Assembly: GCF_029948125.1 (NCBI RefSeq)
Contig: NZ_JASAMB010000002.1
Coordinates: forward strand, 62,001 to 126,000
Direction: 5' to 3'
Length of the DNA: 64,000 nt
Source of the DNA: Catellatospora sp. KI3
GTDB taxonomy: Bacteria; Actinomycetota; Actinomycetes; Mycobacteriales; Micromonosporaceae
Part shown: piece after piece, positions 43,043 through 51,414 of the stretch
Layout: each line of letters begins with the position of its first letter
Position numbering within the stretch: position 1 is the first letter of the stretch
The notes under the pieces: generated by a model
Told to the model about the DNA's origin: nothing
What the model saw: the letters and a program-made list of their open reading frames with translations, nothing else
Databases searched by the model: none
Program-made: the position numbers and the translations under genes

Positions 43043-44119
43043 TCAGGAAAGGCTTGAGGTGTCCGCGGCCGCGACCGGTGGCCCGGTGACCGATCCGCCG
43101 CGCGGTGACAGGGCCGAGGCGAGTGCGATCGCGGTATCGGCCAGCAGCGTGTCGGGCCGCATCGGCTCCCCGGCCAGCTCCGACACCAGTGCCGCGAAGC
43201 CGGGCAGCGCGAACCCGTCCTCCTCGCCGATCGCGGGCGCGATCTTCGCCAGCGACGCCCGGGTACGCCCCCACGCCTCCAGCAGCTCCCGCCGCGACGG
43301 CACCCCGAACCCGTGCCCGACCGGCGCGCTGTGCCGCAGTTTCACCACCGCCGACCCGTTCAGCGCCTCCGCCAGCCGGCAGCCGTACGTGACCACCTCG
43401 GCCTGGTGCGCGCTGAGGCGGCTGTACACGGCGCAGCGGCGGTGGCAGCCGACGGCGCAGACCGACAGCGCGTGCGCGGTGTTCGAGTGCTGGCGGTCCA
43501 GGTAGGCCCGCCAGCCGGCCGCGTTCTCGTGCGCCACCAGCAGCGACCGGCGCGCGGCGGACTTCTCCGGCTTGGTGTGCGGGCACTCGCGGTCGTCGAA
43601 GTCGCCCCAGGCGCTGCCGTCGCTGCCGACGGAGGCGGGCATGCGCGCCGGATCTGCCGCGTGCCCGAGCACCCGCTCCCAGGCCAGCAGCGCCGCGTAC
43701 TCGCTGGCGATGTGGACCCCGGCGACCACGGCGTTGGTCTCGCCGCGGTGGAAGCGGGCCGCGATGACCTCCAGCAGCAGCCGGTACGCCGGGCGCATGC
43801 TGCCCAGGGCGCCCCGGTGCGGCTCGCGGGGCGCCTGCGGCATCCGGCAGGCCAGGGCGCGCTCGCGCAGCGGCTCCGGCACGGAGTCGCCGTCGACGCT
43901 GTCCGCGACGGCGTGCTCGGTGTTGGCGTCGGCGGCCGGGTTGCTCTCGCCGAAGTCCTCGGCGTCGAGGTCGAGCAGCCGCTGGCCGAAGGCGCAGAGC
44001 TGCTGCACCCGGGCTACATCGAGGGTGGTCAGCGCGCCGCCGGTCGAGGCCAGCGCGGCGACCTCGGCGAAGGCGTACCGCCCGGCCAGCGCGACGAGTA
44101 CCTCGTGAGCCGTCTCCAC
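43043..44119 (-). CDS. Uncharacterised protein with Cys/His-rich centre
   Basis: 358 residues, GTG start, no signal peptide or membrane helix. The protein is mostly helical by composition. 'ALGSMRPAYRLLLEVIAARF' precedes the centre and 'RDSECPH'-like 'FDDRECPHTKPEKSAARRSL' plus 'VCAVGCHRRCAVYSRLSAHQ' (~205-260) could make a metal site. I do not recognise the family. Coding bias is strong and neighbours give no functional clue. It is 53 bases from the heme oxygenase stop on the same strand and could be its operon partner. Confidence 0.75.
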   Translation of the reverse strand: METAHEVLVALAGRYAFAEVAALASTGGALTTLDVARVQQLCAFGQRLLDLDAEDFGESNPAADANTEHAVADSVDGDSVPEPLRERALACRMPQAPREPHRGALGSMRPAYRLLLEVIAARFHRGETNAVVAGVHIASEYAALLAWERVLGHAADPARMPASVGSDGSAWGDFDDRECPHTKPEKSAARRSLLVAHENAAGWRAYLDRQHSNTAHALSVCAVGCHRRCAVYSRLSAHQAEVVTYGCRLAEALNGSAVVKLRHSAPVGHGFGVPSRRELLEAWGRTRASLAKIAPAIGEEDGFALPGFAALVSELAGEPMRPDTLLADTAIALASALSPRGGSVTGPPVAAADTSSLS

Positions 44120-44172
44120 CTGCCCAGTCTTCCACGGACAGGCACGCCGGGCGGGTCAGCGACCACCGCCGG

Positions 44173-45108
44173 TCAGCGCGCGGGCACGCCCAGGATCTGG
44201 CACGCCTCGCGGTAGAGCCGCGTGACCTCGACACGTACCTGCGCGCGCTCGGTGAGCCGCGCGGCGAACGGGACGCGTACCGGCGTGTCGACCCCGTCGA
44301 CGACGGCGCGGAACTCGATGCCGGCGGCGTCCATACCGGACATGGCGGCCGACGAGGTCCGCGGCCGGGTCGGCTCGGGCAGGGCGGCGCGGCAGATGAG
44401 CAGCGAGTCGTCGGCGTGGTCGTCGTTCATGTGCCGCATGATCTGGGCGATGACCTCGGGCGGGAACGGGTTGGGGTGGGCCCGGCCCAGGTCGGCGAGG
44501 ACGTCGGTGTTGAGCTGGTAGGCCAGCTTCACCTCCGCGACGACCGACTCCTGTGCCGCCTCGTCCCAGGGGGCGGCGTCCAGGGCGGCGCGGTAGCCGT
44601 TCTTGAACGCGTCGAGGTCGCCGAGGTCGAAGGCGTAGAAGCGCAGGCCGTCGCCGCCGAGGGTGAGGTCGTACGCGCGGGCCAGGGCGCGGGCGAGGTA
44701 CTGCCCGCCGGACAGGTCGCCCAGGTAGCGGTTGTAGTGGTGGGCGACGTACGCGCCGGGGTCGGTGAAAGCGGCCTCGCGCAGGCGGGCGACGTACGCG
44801 GCGGCGGCGGGCACGGGGCTGAGCGCGTCGCGCCAGTCGGCGCCGAGCAGGAACTCCAGGTCGGCGGCGAGCGCGGGCAGGCGGGTGAGCCCTTCGTGGT
44901 GGAACACCCCGGCGATCGGGTCGCCCTGCCAGGAGCGGGCGGCCTCCTCCAGCACCTCGTAGATCAGGTGGTACTGCGCGGTGAGGGCCGCGTGGGCGGC
45001 CACCGTGAGGCGGCCCCGGGTGAGGTCGTCGAGGAAGGTCGTCTGCTCGGCCGCCTTGTGGTCGGTCCAGGTGGCGGCGCGCAGCCGGGCGGAGAAGGGC
45101 TCACTCAT
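44173..45108 (-). CDS. Heme oxygenase fused to a DUF2470 domain
   Basis: 311 residues. Residues ~1-205 are a HmuO-like heme oxygenase: proximal His17 in 'TWTDHKAAEQTTFLDDL' and the distal-helix motif 'YLGDLSGGQYLARALA'. Residues ~220-305 are DUF2470 ('FPPEVIAQIMRHMNDDHADD'), also found at the end of HugZ-type heme-degrading proteins. It opens heme to biliverdin, CO and Fe2+ for iron supply. ATG 45108. A DtxR/IdeR iron box overlaps the promoter, predicting repression when iron is plentiful. Confidence 0.92.
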   Translation of the reverse strand: MSEPFSARLRAATWTDHKAAEQTTFLDDLTRGRLTVAAHAALTAQYHLIYEVLEEAARSWQGDPIAGVFHHEGLTRLPALAADLEFLLGADWRDALSPVPAAAAYVARLREAAFTDPGAYVAHHYNRYLGDLSGGQYLARALARAYDLTLGGDGLRFYAFDLGDLDAFKNGYRAALDAAPWDEAAQESVVAEVKLAYQLNTDVLADLGRAHPNPFPPEVIAQIMRHMNDDHADDSLLICRAALPEPTRPRTSSAAMSGMDAAGIEFRAVVDGVDTPVRVPFAARLTERAQVRVEVTRLYREACQILGVPAR

Positions 45109-45127
45109 GCCGAGCACCGTACGGGAA

Positions 45128-45146
45128 TTAGGTAACCCTAACCTCA
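45128..45146 (-). promoter_or_regulatory. IdeR/DmdR iron box upstream of heme oxygenase
   Basis: TTAGGTAACCCTAACCTCA matches the 19-bp actinobacterial iron box TTAGGTTAGSCTAACCTAA at 16 positions. It ends 20 bases before the heme oxygenase ATG. A second palindrome, TCAAACT-TT-AGTTTGA (45144-45159), abuts it and overlaps the likely -35 region. Confidence 0.88.
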
Positions 45147-45198
45147 AACTTTAGTTTGACCTTCGGGCTGCCGTCACCGCCTCGCAGAGGAACGGAGA

Positions 45199-45233
45199 AC
45201 GCCTCCCCACCGGTCGTCCCGGTGGAGAGGCGT
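45199..45233 (-). terminator. Terminator of the DEAD-box helicase gene
   Basis: ACGCCTCCCCACCGG pairs with CCGGTGGAGAGGCGT, 14 of 15 positions, around a 5-base loop. It lies 18 bases beyond the helicase stop on the minus strand. Confidence 0.75.
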
Positions 45234-45250
45234 CAGTCGTGCGGGGCGGA

Positions 45251-46987
45251 TCAGGCCTCGGCGGCCGGAGTCGCCGGGCGGCGCCGGCGGCGTGTCCGCG
45301 CGGGCGCGGCCGGGGTCGAGGTGTCCGGCCCGAAGGGGTCGGACGGGTCGGAGAACGAGATCACCAGCGACGCCTCGCGCGGCTTCACGGGCTCGCGGGC
45401 GGCCTCCACCAGCGGGGTCTCCTGCGCCGTCGCGGGCTCGTTCGCGGCCTCGTGCGTCACCGAACCGGCCGCGGCCGTGCCGCTGCCGCGACGGCGGCGC
45501 CGCCGTCGGCTGCGACCGGCGCCCTCACCGGCCTCGGTCTCGGCCGGGCCGTCGCCCGCCTCGGCCACCGGAGCGACCACGGCGGCGGGGGCCTCGTCGC
45601 CTTCGAGGCGGCGGCGGCGCCGCGGGGCGCGCTCGCGCGGCGGCGCCTGCTCGACCGGGCCGCGCTTGCCGCGCGCACCCCGTCGGCTGCCGCCGCCCAG
45701 GTCCTCCTCGACCTCGGCGGACAGCCCGGCCCGGGAGCGCTGCGCGCTGGGCAGGGTGCCGCTGACGTCGGTGGGGATGTCCAGGTCGGTGTAGACCCAG
45801 GGCGAGGTGTGGTACGTCTCGATCGGGCCGTCCGGGCCGGTCAGCTCCAGGCTGAGCGTCTTCTCGACGATCCGCCAGCGGGGCATGTCCTCCCAGTCGA
45901 CGAAGGTCACCGCGACGCCGGAGGCCCCGGCGCGGCCGGTGCGGCCGATGCGGTGCACGTACGTCTCCGGGTCGTCCGGGCAGTCGTAGTTGATGACGTG
46001 GGTGACGCCGGAGACGTCCAGGCCGCGCGCGGCGACGTCGGTGGCGACCAGTACGTCGATCTTGCCGGCCCGGAACGCCCGCAGCGCCCGCTCGCGCGCG
46101 CCCTGGCCGAGGTCGCCGTGCACGGCCGCGGCCGCGAAGCCGCGGAAGTCCAGATCCTCGCTGACGCGGTCGGCGTTGCGCTTGGTCCGGGTGAAGATCA
46201 TGGTGAGGCCGCGGCCCTGGGCCTGCAGCACGCGGGCCAGCAGCTCCAGCCGGTTGAGCTGGTGGGTGCGGTAGACGACCTGCTTGGTCTGCGGGCTCAC
46301 GCCCGGCTCGGCGGTGTGCCCGGCGTGCACCGTCACCGGCGTACGCAGGAAGCGGCGCGACAGCGCCACGATCGGGTCGGGCATGGTCGCCGAGAACAGC
46401 ATCGTCTGCCGCTCGACCGGCAGCATGGACAGGATCTTCTCGACGTCGTCGAGGAAGCCCAGGTCGAGCATGCGGTCGGCCTCGTCGAGCACCAGCGCCC
46501 GGACCTTGTCGAGCTTCAGGTGCTTCTGCTTGCACAGGTCGAGCAGGCGGCCGGGGGTGCTGACCAGGATCTCGACGCCGGACTTGAGCGACTCGACCTG
46601 CGGCTCGTACGCGACGCCGCCGTAGAGGGCGAGCACGCGGACGCCGCGGGACCTGCCCGCTCCGGCGAGATCTTTGGCGACCTGGAGGCCCAGCTCGCGG
46701 GTGGGTACGACGACCAGCGCCTGCGGCATGCCGTCGTTGCCGCCCTCGCCGCGGGCGGTCACGCGGTCGATCAGCGGGATGCCGAAGCCGAAGGTCTTGC
46801 CGGTGCCGGTGGGCGCCTGGCCGATCATGTCGCCGCCGCGCAGCGCGATCGGCAGCGCGTACTCCTGGATGGCGAAGGCGCGCTCGATGCCCATCGCGGC
46901 CAGGCTCGCCACGGTCTCCGGGCGGACGCCGAGCTCGGCGAAGGTGGGCGCGAGGGTCGGTGTTGCGTTGTTCGTGATGTCGGTCAT
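45251..46987 (-). CDS. rhlE: DEAD-box ATP-dependent RNA helicase (RhlE-like)
   Basis: 578 residues. All helicase motifs are in order: Q motif ('AFAIQEYALPIAL'), I 'APTGTGKTFGFGIP', Ia 'PTRELGLQV', II 'LDEADRMLDLGF', III 'LFSATM', IV 'TMIFTRTKRNADRV', V 'LVATDVAARGLDVSGV' and VI 'YVHRIGRTGRAG'. A ~150-residue basic, disordered tail ('APRRRRRLEGDE', 'GRSRRRRRRRG') probably binds RNA. It unwinds structured RNA in ribosome assembly or mRNA decay. ATG 46987. The leader is long and contains a perfect 10-bp palindrome. Confidence 0.92.
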   Translation of the reverse strand: MTDITNNATPTLAPTFAELGVRPETVASLAAMGIERAFAIQEYALPIALRGGDMIGQAPTGTGKTFGFGIPLIDRVTARGEGGNDGMPQALVVVPTRELGLQVAKDLAGAGRSRGVRVLALYGGVAYEPQVESLKSGVEILVSTPGRLLDLCKQKHLKLDKVRALVLDEADRMLDLGFLDDVEKILSMLPVERQTMLFSATMPDPIVALSRRFLRTPVTVHAGHTAEPGVSPQTKQVVYRTHQLNRLELLARVLQAQGRGLTMIFTRTKRNADRVSEDLDFRGFAAAAVHGDLGQGARERALRAFRAGKIDVLVATDVAARGLDVSGVTHVINYDCPDDPETYVHRIGRTGRAGASGVAVTFVDWEDMPRWRIVEKTLSLELTGPDGPIETYHTSPWVYTDLDIPTDVSGTLPSAQRSRAGLSAEVEEDLGGGSRRGARGKRGPVEQAPPRERAPRRRRRLEGDEAPAAVVAPVAEAGDGPAETEAGEGAGRSRRRRRRRGSGTAAAGSVTHEAANEPATAQETPLVEAAREPVKPREASLVISFSDPSDPFGPDTSTPAAPARTRRRRRPATPAAEA

Positions 46988-47177
46988 CAGGTGCTGGGGT
47001 GCCCTCTCAGTGATCCGCGGCCGGTGACCGGTTGACCGGTCGGCCTGCGGATGTCGGTACGCCCAGTTGTCATCGAAGGGCGCATATTCAGTCTCGAAAC
47101 GCGGGGCGCTGGCGGAGACGGAGATGAATCCGGTCCACGGGGCACGATCGGGTCGATCGCGGCGCCGCACACGCGAT

Positions 47178-47199
47178 GACATGGGCACCTGCCCATGTC
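47178..47199. promoter_or_regulatory. Palindrome in the helicase leader region
   Basis: GACATGGGCA and TGCCCATGTC are perfect 10-base arms with a 2-base centre, about 190 bases upstream of the helicase ATG in a 301-base spacer without a gene. It could be an operator or an RNA hairpin in a long 5' UTR. Confidence 0.45.
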
Positions 47200-47288
47200 A
47201 GCTCACCTATCGTACGACCACGTTCGCGTCTGGTCACCTGGTGCGGGCCGATTGACCGCAGATTAGTGGGATATCACACGCAAATCGG

Positions 47289-47945
47289 TCAATTGTTGAG
47301 GCCGACCGCGGTCATCCGGGCCGTGTGGGCGCTCGTCAACCGCCGGAACAAGCCGTCGGCGCCCTCGCCGGCGCCTCCGTCGAGCAGCAGCGCGGTCAGC
47401 GTGGCGCGCTCCTGCGCCACCTGCTGGGCCTGCGACAGCGCCTCGCCGACCAGCCGCCGCGCCCACATGGACAGCCGGTCGGCCAGGCCGGGCTCGGCGG
47501 CGACGCACGCCCGGATCTCGCGCGCGGCGAAGACGGCGTAGTCGTCGTGGTGCAGCACGTCCAGCACCAGGGCGCGGTCGGCGTCGCCGAGCGAGACGGC
47601 CGGCACCAGCCGGGCCACCTCGCGGAAGAAGTCGTCGCTGATCCCCTCGCCGACGTAGGCCTTGGTCAGCGCCTCGGGCCAGTCGGCCGGTTCGGTGTTG
47701 TCGTGGTACGTCCGCAGCGCCGCCGTGAACGGGGCCATCGCGTCCTGCGGGTCGACCCCCAGCGCGCTCAGCCGGTCGGCCAGCCGCCGGTAGTTGCCGA
47801 TCTCGGCGGCCGCCATCTGCGCGAGCAGCGCCTGGCGGCGCAGGTCGGGGGCGAGCCGCGCGTCGGCGGCCATCCGGTCGAAGGCCAGCAGCTCGCCGTA
47901 CGCGAGCATGCCCAGCAGATCGATCACACCAGCATCAGGGGCCAC
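47289..47945 (-). CDS. Ferritin-like domain protein (Rv3210c type)
   Basis: 218 residues, GTG start, all-helical. Glu/His residues spaced for a diiron site appear in 'AYGELLAFDRMAADARLAPD', 'AAAEIGNYRRLADRLSALGV' and 'DVLHHDDYAVFAAREIRACV'. The family is often annotated as ferritin-like or MiaE-like hydroxylase; the substrate is unknown. It is encoded beside the DEAD-box helicase and DUF3107 gene, an order shared with M. tuberculosis and Streptomyces as I recall. Confidence 0.82.
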   Translation of the reverse strand: MAPDAGVIDLLGMLAYGELLAFDRMAADARLAPDLRRQALLAQMAAAEIGNYRRLADRLSALGVDPQDAMAPFTAALRTYHDNTEPADWPEALTKAYVGEGISDDFFREVARLVPAVSLGDADRALVLDVLHHDDYAVFAAREIRACVAAEPGLADRLSMWARRLVGEALSQAQQVAQERATLTALLLDGGAGEGADGLFRRLTSAHTARMTAVGLNN

Positions 47946-47995
47946 AGCGGCAGTATATGGCGCGCGTCACACCTCGGCCCGAGGCGGAAAACGAT

Positions 47996-48026
47996 CGCCG
48001 CGCCCCGCGGGAGGCGGGGCGCGGCG
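47996..48026 (-). terminator. Terminator of the DUF3107 gene
   Basis: A perfect 13-bp GC-only stem (CGCCGCGCCCCGC with GCGGGGCGCGGCG) with a 5-base loop, 14 bases past the DUF3107 stop. Confidence 0.75.
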
Positions 48027-48039
48027 CGGTGCCAGCAGG

Positions 48040-48264
48040 TCAGCGGGTGAAGCCGACGCTGCGGGTTGACGACTCGGCGATCTCCACGTATGCCAGCTTG
48101 TCCGTCGGCACGATGATCCGACGGCCCTTCTCGTCCACCAGGGTCAGCACCTTGCTGTCCGACGCCAGCGCGTCGGCGATCAGCTTCTCGACCTCAGCGG
48201 GCGTCTGCGCGCTGTCCACCACCAGCTCCCGCGGGGCGAACTGCACACCTACCTTGACCTCCAC
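48040..48264 (-). CDS. DUF3107 small protein
   Basis: 74 residues starting 'VEVKVGVQFAPRELVVDSAQ' and ending 'EIAESSTRSVGFTR', the conserved actinobacterial DUF3107 sequence (Rv3208A, TB9.4). GTG 48264 has GAGGAGG four bases upstream; the longer open frame is not supported. It is a small beta-rich protein of unknown function. It lies directly after the TetR/FasR-type gene on the same strand. Confidence 0.9.
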   Translation of the reverse strand: MEVKVGVQFAPRELVVDSAQTPAEVEKLIADALASDSKVLTLVDEKGRRIIVPTDKLAYVEIAESSTRSVGFTR

Positions 48265-48362
48265 ACAACCTCCTCGGCTCGTCAGCGAGACTACCGCGCT
48301 GTCGCGGCTGGACGGTTCGATGTCGGGGTGGCGGGGCGCGCCGCGCCGGTGCCGCATCCCGG

Positions 48363-49010
48363 TCAGTGGTCGGTGAGCGGGAAACTGCTGATGCCGCGCC
48401 AGGACAGCGCGGCGACGAGCGCCTCGGCCTCGTCCTGGTCGATGACCCGGCCCGCCGCCAGCCACCACCGGGCCGCGACCTGGGCCGCACCGCTCAGGCC
48501 GGCCGCGAGCACCTCCGCGCGGGCCCGGCTGACACCGGTGTCGGACATGATCGTCGCGGTCATCACCTCGACGCTGACCCGCTCCATCCGGTCCACCCGC
48601 TCGGCCACCGCCGGGTCGTTGCGCAGGTCCGACTCGAACACCAGCCGGTACGCCTCACTCTCGTGCGAGACGAAGTCGAAGTAGGCCCGCATCGCGCCCC
48701 GGACCCGCTCCTTGTTGTCCGTGGTCGCCGCCATCGCCGACCGGATCCGCTCGGCGAACGCGTCGCAGTGCGTGTCGAGCAGGGCCAGGTACAGCTCGAG
48801 CTTGCCCGGGAAGTGCTGGTAGAGGACAGGCTTCGACACGCCCGCGCGCTCGGCGATGTCGTCCATCGCCGCCGAGTGGTAGCCCTGGGCGACGAACACG
48901 TCCTGAGCTGCGGCGAGGAGCTGCTTGCGGCGCGCCGACCGAGGCAGCCGGGTCGGCCTGCCCGTGGCTGTCGAGCCGTTGGGGTTGCCCCCACTGGTGG
49001 CCGCGGTCAT
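48363..49010 (-). CDS. fasR: TetR-family regulator, FasR-like
   Basis: 215 residues. The TetR DNA-binding domain is at ~25-75 ('ARRKQLLAAAQDVFVAQGYH', 'MDDIAERAGVSKPVLYQHF'). The C-terminal helical domain binds a ligand. In M. tuberculosis the gene in this position (Rv3208) is FasR, which activates fatty acid synthase genes and senses long-chain acyl-CoA. The assignment rests on position and family. ATG 49010 with AGGAG five bases upstream. Confidence 0.8.
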   Translation of the reverse strand: MTAATSGGNPNGSTATGRPTRLPRSARRKQLLAAAQDVFVAQGYHSAAMDDIAERAGVSKPVLYQHFPGKLELYLALLDTHCDAFAERIRSAMAATTDNKERVRGAMRAYFDFVSHESEAYRLVFESDLRNDPAVAERVDRMERVSVEVMTATIMSDTGVSRARAEVLAAGLSGAAQVAARWWLAAGRVIDQDEAEALVAALSWRGISSFPLTDH

Positions 49011-49048
49011 GGCGTCTCCTCACCCTGCGGACGGGACTTTGACGGATC

Positions 49049-49072
49049 TTGCAAACTGGCCCGTCGTTGCAA
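49049..49072. promoter_or_regulatory. Paired TTGCAA sites in the divergent fasR promoter
   Basis: TTGCAA occurs at 49049-49054 and 49067-49072, 18 bases apart centre to centre, in the 118-base divergent spacer. Each is itself a palindrome. The spacing (about two helical turns) suits a TetR-family dimer pair. Confidence 0.35.
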
Positions 49073-49128
49073 CTTATCGTCATTCGCCGTTCACGGTAGC
49101 CTCAGCGTGGGCGACGGAGGAGCGCACG

Positions 49129-51393
49129 GTGGATGTAACTGGGCAGACCGAGAACGCGGGGCGAGCAAGTCTGCCCCCCGACGGCGGAGCAGACGAGTCC
49201 GCGACGGACGGTGTCGCGCCAGCCTGGCCCGCCGGGCAGGGGCAGCCTACCCGGGCCGACTCGGCCGAGGCGTGGTCGAGTGCGGGTGCGGCGCTGGAGC
49301 CCGGCTTCGAGCCGCTGACGCCGTGGCACACGGCCGTGGCCGACCGGCGCGGCATCGACGCGCTGACCGGAGCCGACCCCTTCGCCGCGACGATCACCCG
49401 CCCGGTGCCGCCGATCCCCGCCGCCCCGAACGGGCACCACCGGCCCCCGGCGCACAGCCACCACGCCTTCGACGACAGCCCGCTCAGCGAGGACCCGTAC
49501 GCCGACGAGATGGCCCAGGCCTCGGCGGAGTTCGCCCGGTTCGCCGCGTTCGACGAGCCCACTCCGGCGCACGGGCTGCCCCACCTGAGCGCCCCGCCGG
49601 TCTTCACGCCGTACCAGCCCGCCCCCGTCAGCCCCGCGGCCGAGGTCACGCCGATCCCGGTGGTGCCGCCGCTGGCCGCTGCCACCCAGTCGGCGCTGAC
49701 CATGCCCACCGGCGCCTACCCGGCCCCGCCGCCCGGCCTGCGCCCGTCGCTGCCCGCCGAGCTGTCCGGGCCGGTGCCCAGCGCCCCGCCCGCGGCCCAC
49801 GCGGCGGAGCCGCCGCTGGCGGCCATGGCCGAGGCCGCCACCCGCGCCGTTCCCACGGCAGAGCCGCCGCAGCCGGAGCCGTCGATGATGCAGCCCGATC
49901 CGCAGCAGACCTCGCAGCACACGCCCCCGGCCGAGGCGCCGGGGCGGCCGGTGGAGCAGCCGCGCGCCGCCGAGTTCCGGGGACCGGATCCGCGCGGACC
50001 GGAGCCACGCGGGCTTGAGACACGCGGGCTTGAGCCGCGCGGGGGCGCCCCGCGCGGGGGCGAGCACGAGGACGGGTTGTCGCTCGGAGCCCGGTTCGGC
50101 CGGGCGTTCGCGGACGCGCCGCTGCCCACCCGGCCGCCGCTCGTGCCCGAGCCGGCCGCGCCCGCGCCGCCGCTGCCCGCCGCCGCCCAGCAGCCGCCCG
50201 CCGAGCCGCTCCGGCCGGCACCGCCCCGGGCCGAGGCCCGGCCGGGGTTCGCCATCCCGGCGCAGGACCCGTTCGGCCGCACCGCCAACGGCCACGGCGC
50301 GCCCGCCACCGCCCCGGACGCCGTCGCCGACGACGAGGACGACGAGCACCTGCCGCAGCGCGTGCCCGGGGTGCCCGACGTGCCGCCGACCACGCACCCG
50401 CTGCCCGAGGGCGACCCGGCCGCGGCCACGCCGCAGCTGGACCGGATCGCCTCCCACCTGCGCCGCGACGACCTGCCGACCGAGCAGCGCCCGGACGGCT
50501 TCGATGTGGACGCGGTGCTGAAGGCGGTGCGCGGCGTCGCGGGCGTACGCGACGCGGCCCTGCGCACCACCGCCACCGGCGCCCACCACCTGCGGCTGGA
50601 CCTGGCCGAAGGGGCCGATCCGGCCGCGATCAGCCGGATGGTCGCCCGGATGCTGCAGGAGCAGATGGGCATCGACGCCGCCCCGGCGGGCGGGCTGCTG
50701 CCCCGCCCCGCCGCGCAGGCCGCCGAGCCGGCCGCGCAGACGGCCACCCTGCCCGCGCCGCGCTCCGGCGCCGGCGCCGCGCCGCCGCCCGGCCTGACCG
50801 GCACGCACGACCCGCTGGCCGACCCGCCGGCCCGCGAGCCGCGCCGCCGCCATCCGGTGAGCGTGCCCCGCCGCGCCCCCGGCGAGCTGCGCAGCAGTGA
50901 ACGCGCGCCCGCCCTGCGGGCGGTGAACAGCGAACCCGAGCTGCCCCAGACCGCGTCCCCGCCGCCGCTGCACACCGAGCGCGACCAGGGTCCGCGCGCC
51001 ATCATCGAGCACGTCCAGACCAGCACCTTCGGCCTGGACGCCACGGTCGAGGTGCGGCTGAACACCGGCGCCCGCCAGGCGACCGGCGTGGCCAGCGGCC
51101 CCGCCGTCGACGCGTACGTGCTGCGCCTGTGCGCCGCCGCGACCGCCGTCGCCATCGACGACCTGCTGCGGGAGGGCACCACGACCGGCGAGTCCGGACG
51201 GTGCTTCGTCGAGCAGGCGACGATCGTGCCGATGGGCAGCTGCGAGGTGGCGGTCGTGGTGGTGCTGCTGGTCTGCGGCGGCTGGGTGGAGCAGCTGGCC
51301 GGGTCGGCACTGGTGTCGGGAGATCCCCGGCGCGCGGTCGTCCGGGCCACCCTCAGCGCGGTCAACCGAAGGCTCGCGGCACTACTGCCGTAG
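49129..51393 (+). CDS. Large Pro/Ala-rich protein with two conserved-looking C-terminal segments
   Basis: 754 residues. GTG 49129 has GGAGGAG seven bases upstream. The first ~400 residues are disordered, rich in Pro, Ala, Glu and Arg, with short Arg-Gly repeats ('RGPEPRGLETRGLEPRGG'). Two ordered segments follow: one near 460-520 ('VDAVLKAVRGVAGVRDAALR', 'DPAAISRMVARMLQEQMGID') and one at the C-terminus, about 625-754 ('HVQTSTFGLDATVEVRLNTG', 'VPMGSCEVAVVVVLLVCGGW'). I recognise neither. The last segment faintly recalls a LeuA-type regulatory fold, which is only a guess. No signal or membrane helix is clear. It sits between the fasR-like gene and the DUF3152 pair. Confidence 0.78.
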   Translation: MDVTGQTENAGRASLPPDGGADESATDGVAPAWPAGQGQPTRADSAEAWSSAGAALEPGFEPLTPWHTAVADRRGIDALTGADPFAATITRPVPPIPAAPNGHHRPPAHSHHAFDDSPLSEDPYADEMAQASAEFARFAAFDEPTPAHGLPHLSAPPVFTPYQPAPVSPAAEVTPIPVVPPLAAATQSALTMPTGAYPAPPPGLRPSLPAELSGPVPSAPPAAHAAEPPLAAMAEAATRAVPTAEPPQPEPSMMQPDPQQTSQHTPPAEAPGRPVEQPRAAEFRGPDPRGPEPRGLETRGLEPRGGAPRGGEHEDGLSLGARFGRAFADAPLPTRPPLVPEPAAPAPPLPAAAQQPPAEPLRPAPPRAEARPGFAIPAQDPFGRTANGHGAPATAPDAVADDEDDEHLPQRVPGVPDVPPTTHPLPEGDPAAATPQLDRIASHLRRDDLPTEQRPDGFDVDAVLKAVRGVAGVRDAALRTTATGAHHLRLDLAEGADPAAISRMVARMLQEQMGIDAAPAGGLLPRPAAQAAEPAAQTATLPAPRSGAGAAPPPGLTGTHDPLADPPAREPRRRHPVSVPRRAPGELRSSERAPALRAVNSEPELPQTASPPPLHTERDQGPRAIIEHVQTSTFGLDATVEVRLNTGARQATGVASGPAVDAYVLRLCAAATAVAIDDLLREGTTTGESGRCFVEQATIVPMGSCEVAVVVVLLVCGGWVEQLAGSALVSGDPRRAVVRATLSAVNRRLAALLP

Positions 51394-51414
51394 CGGATAT
51401 GGCAGGCTGTCACG

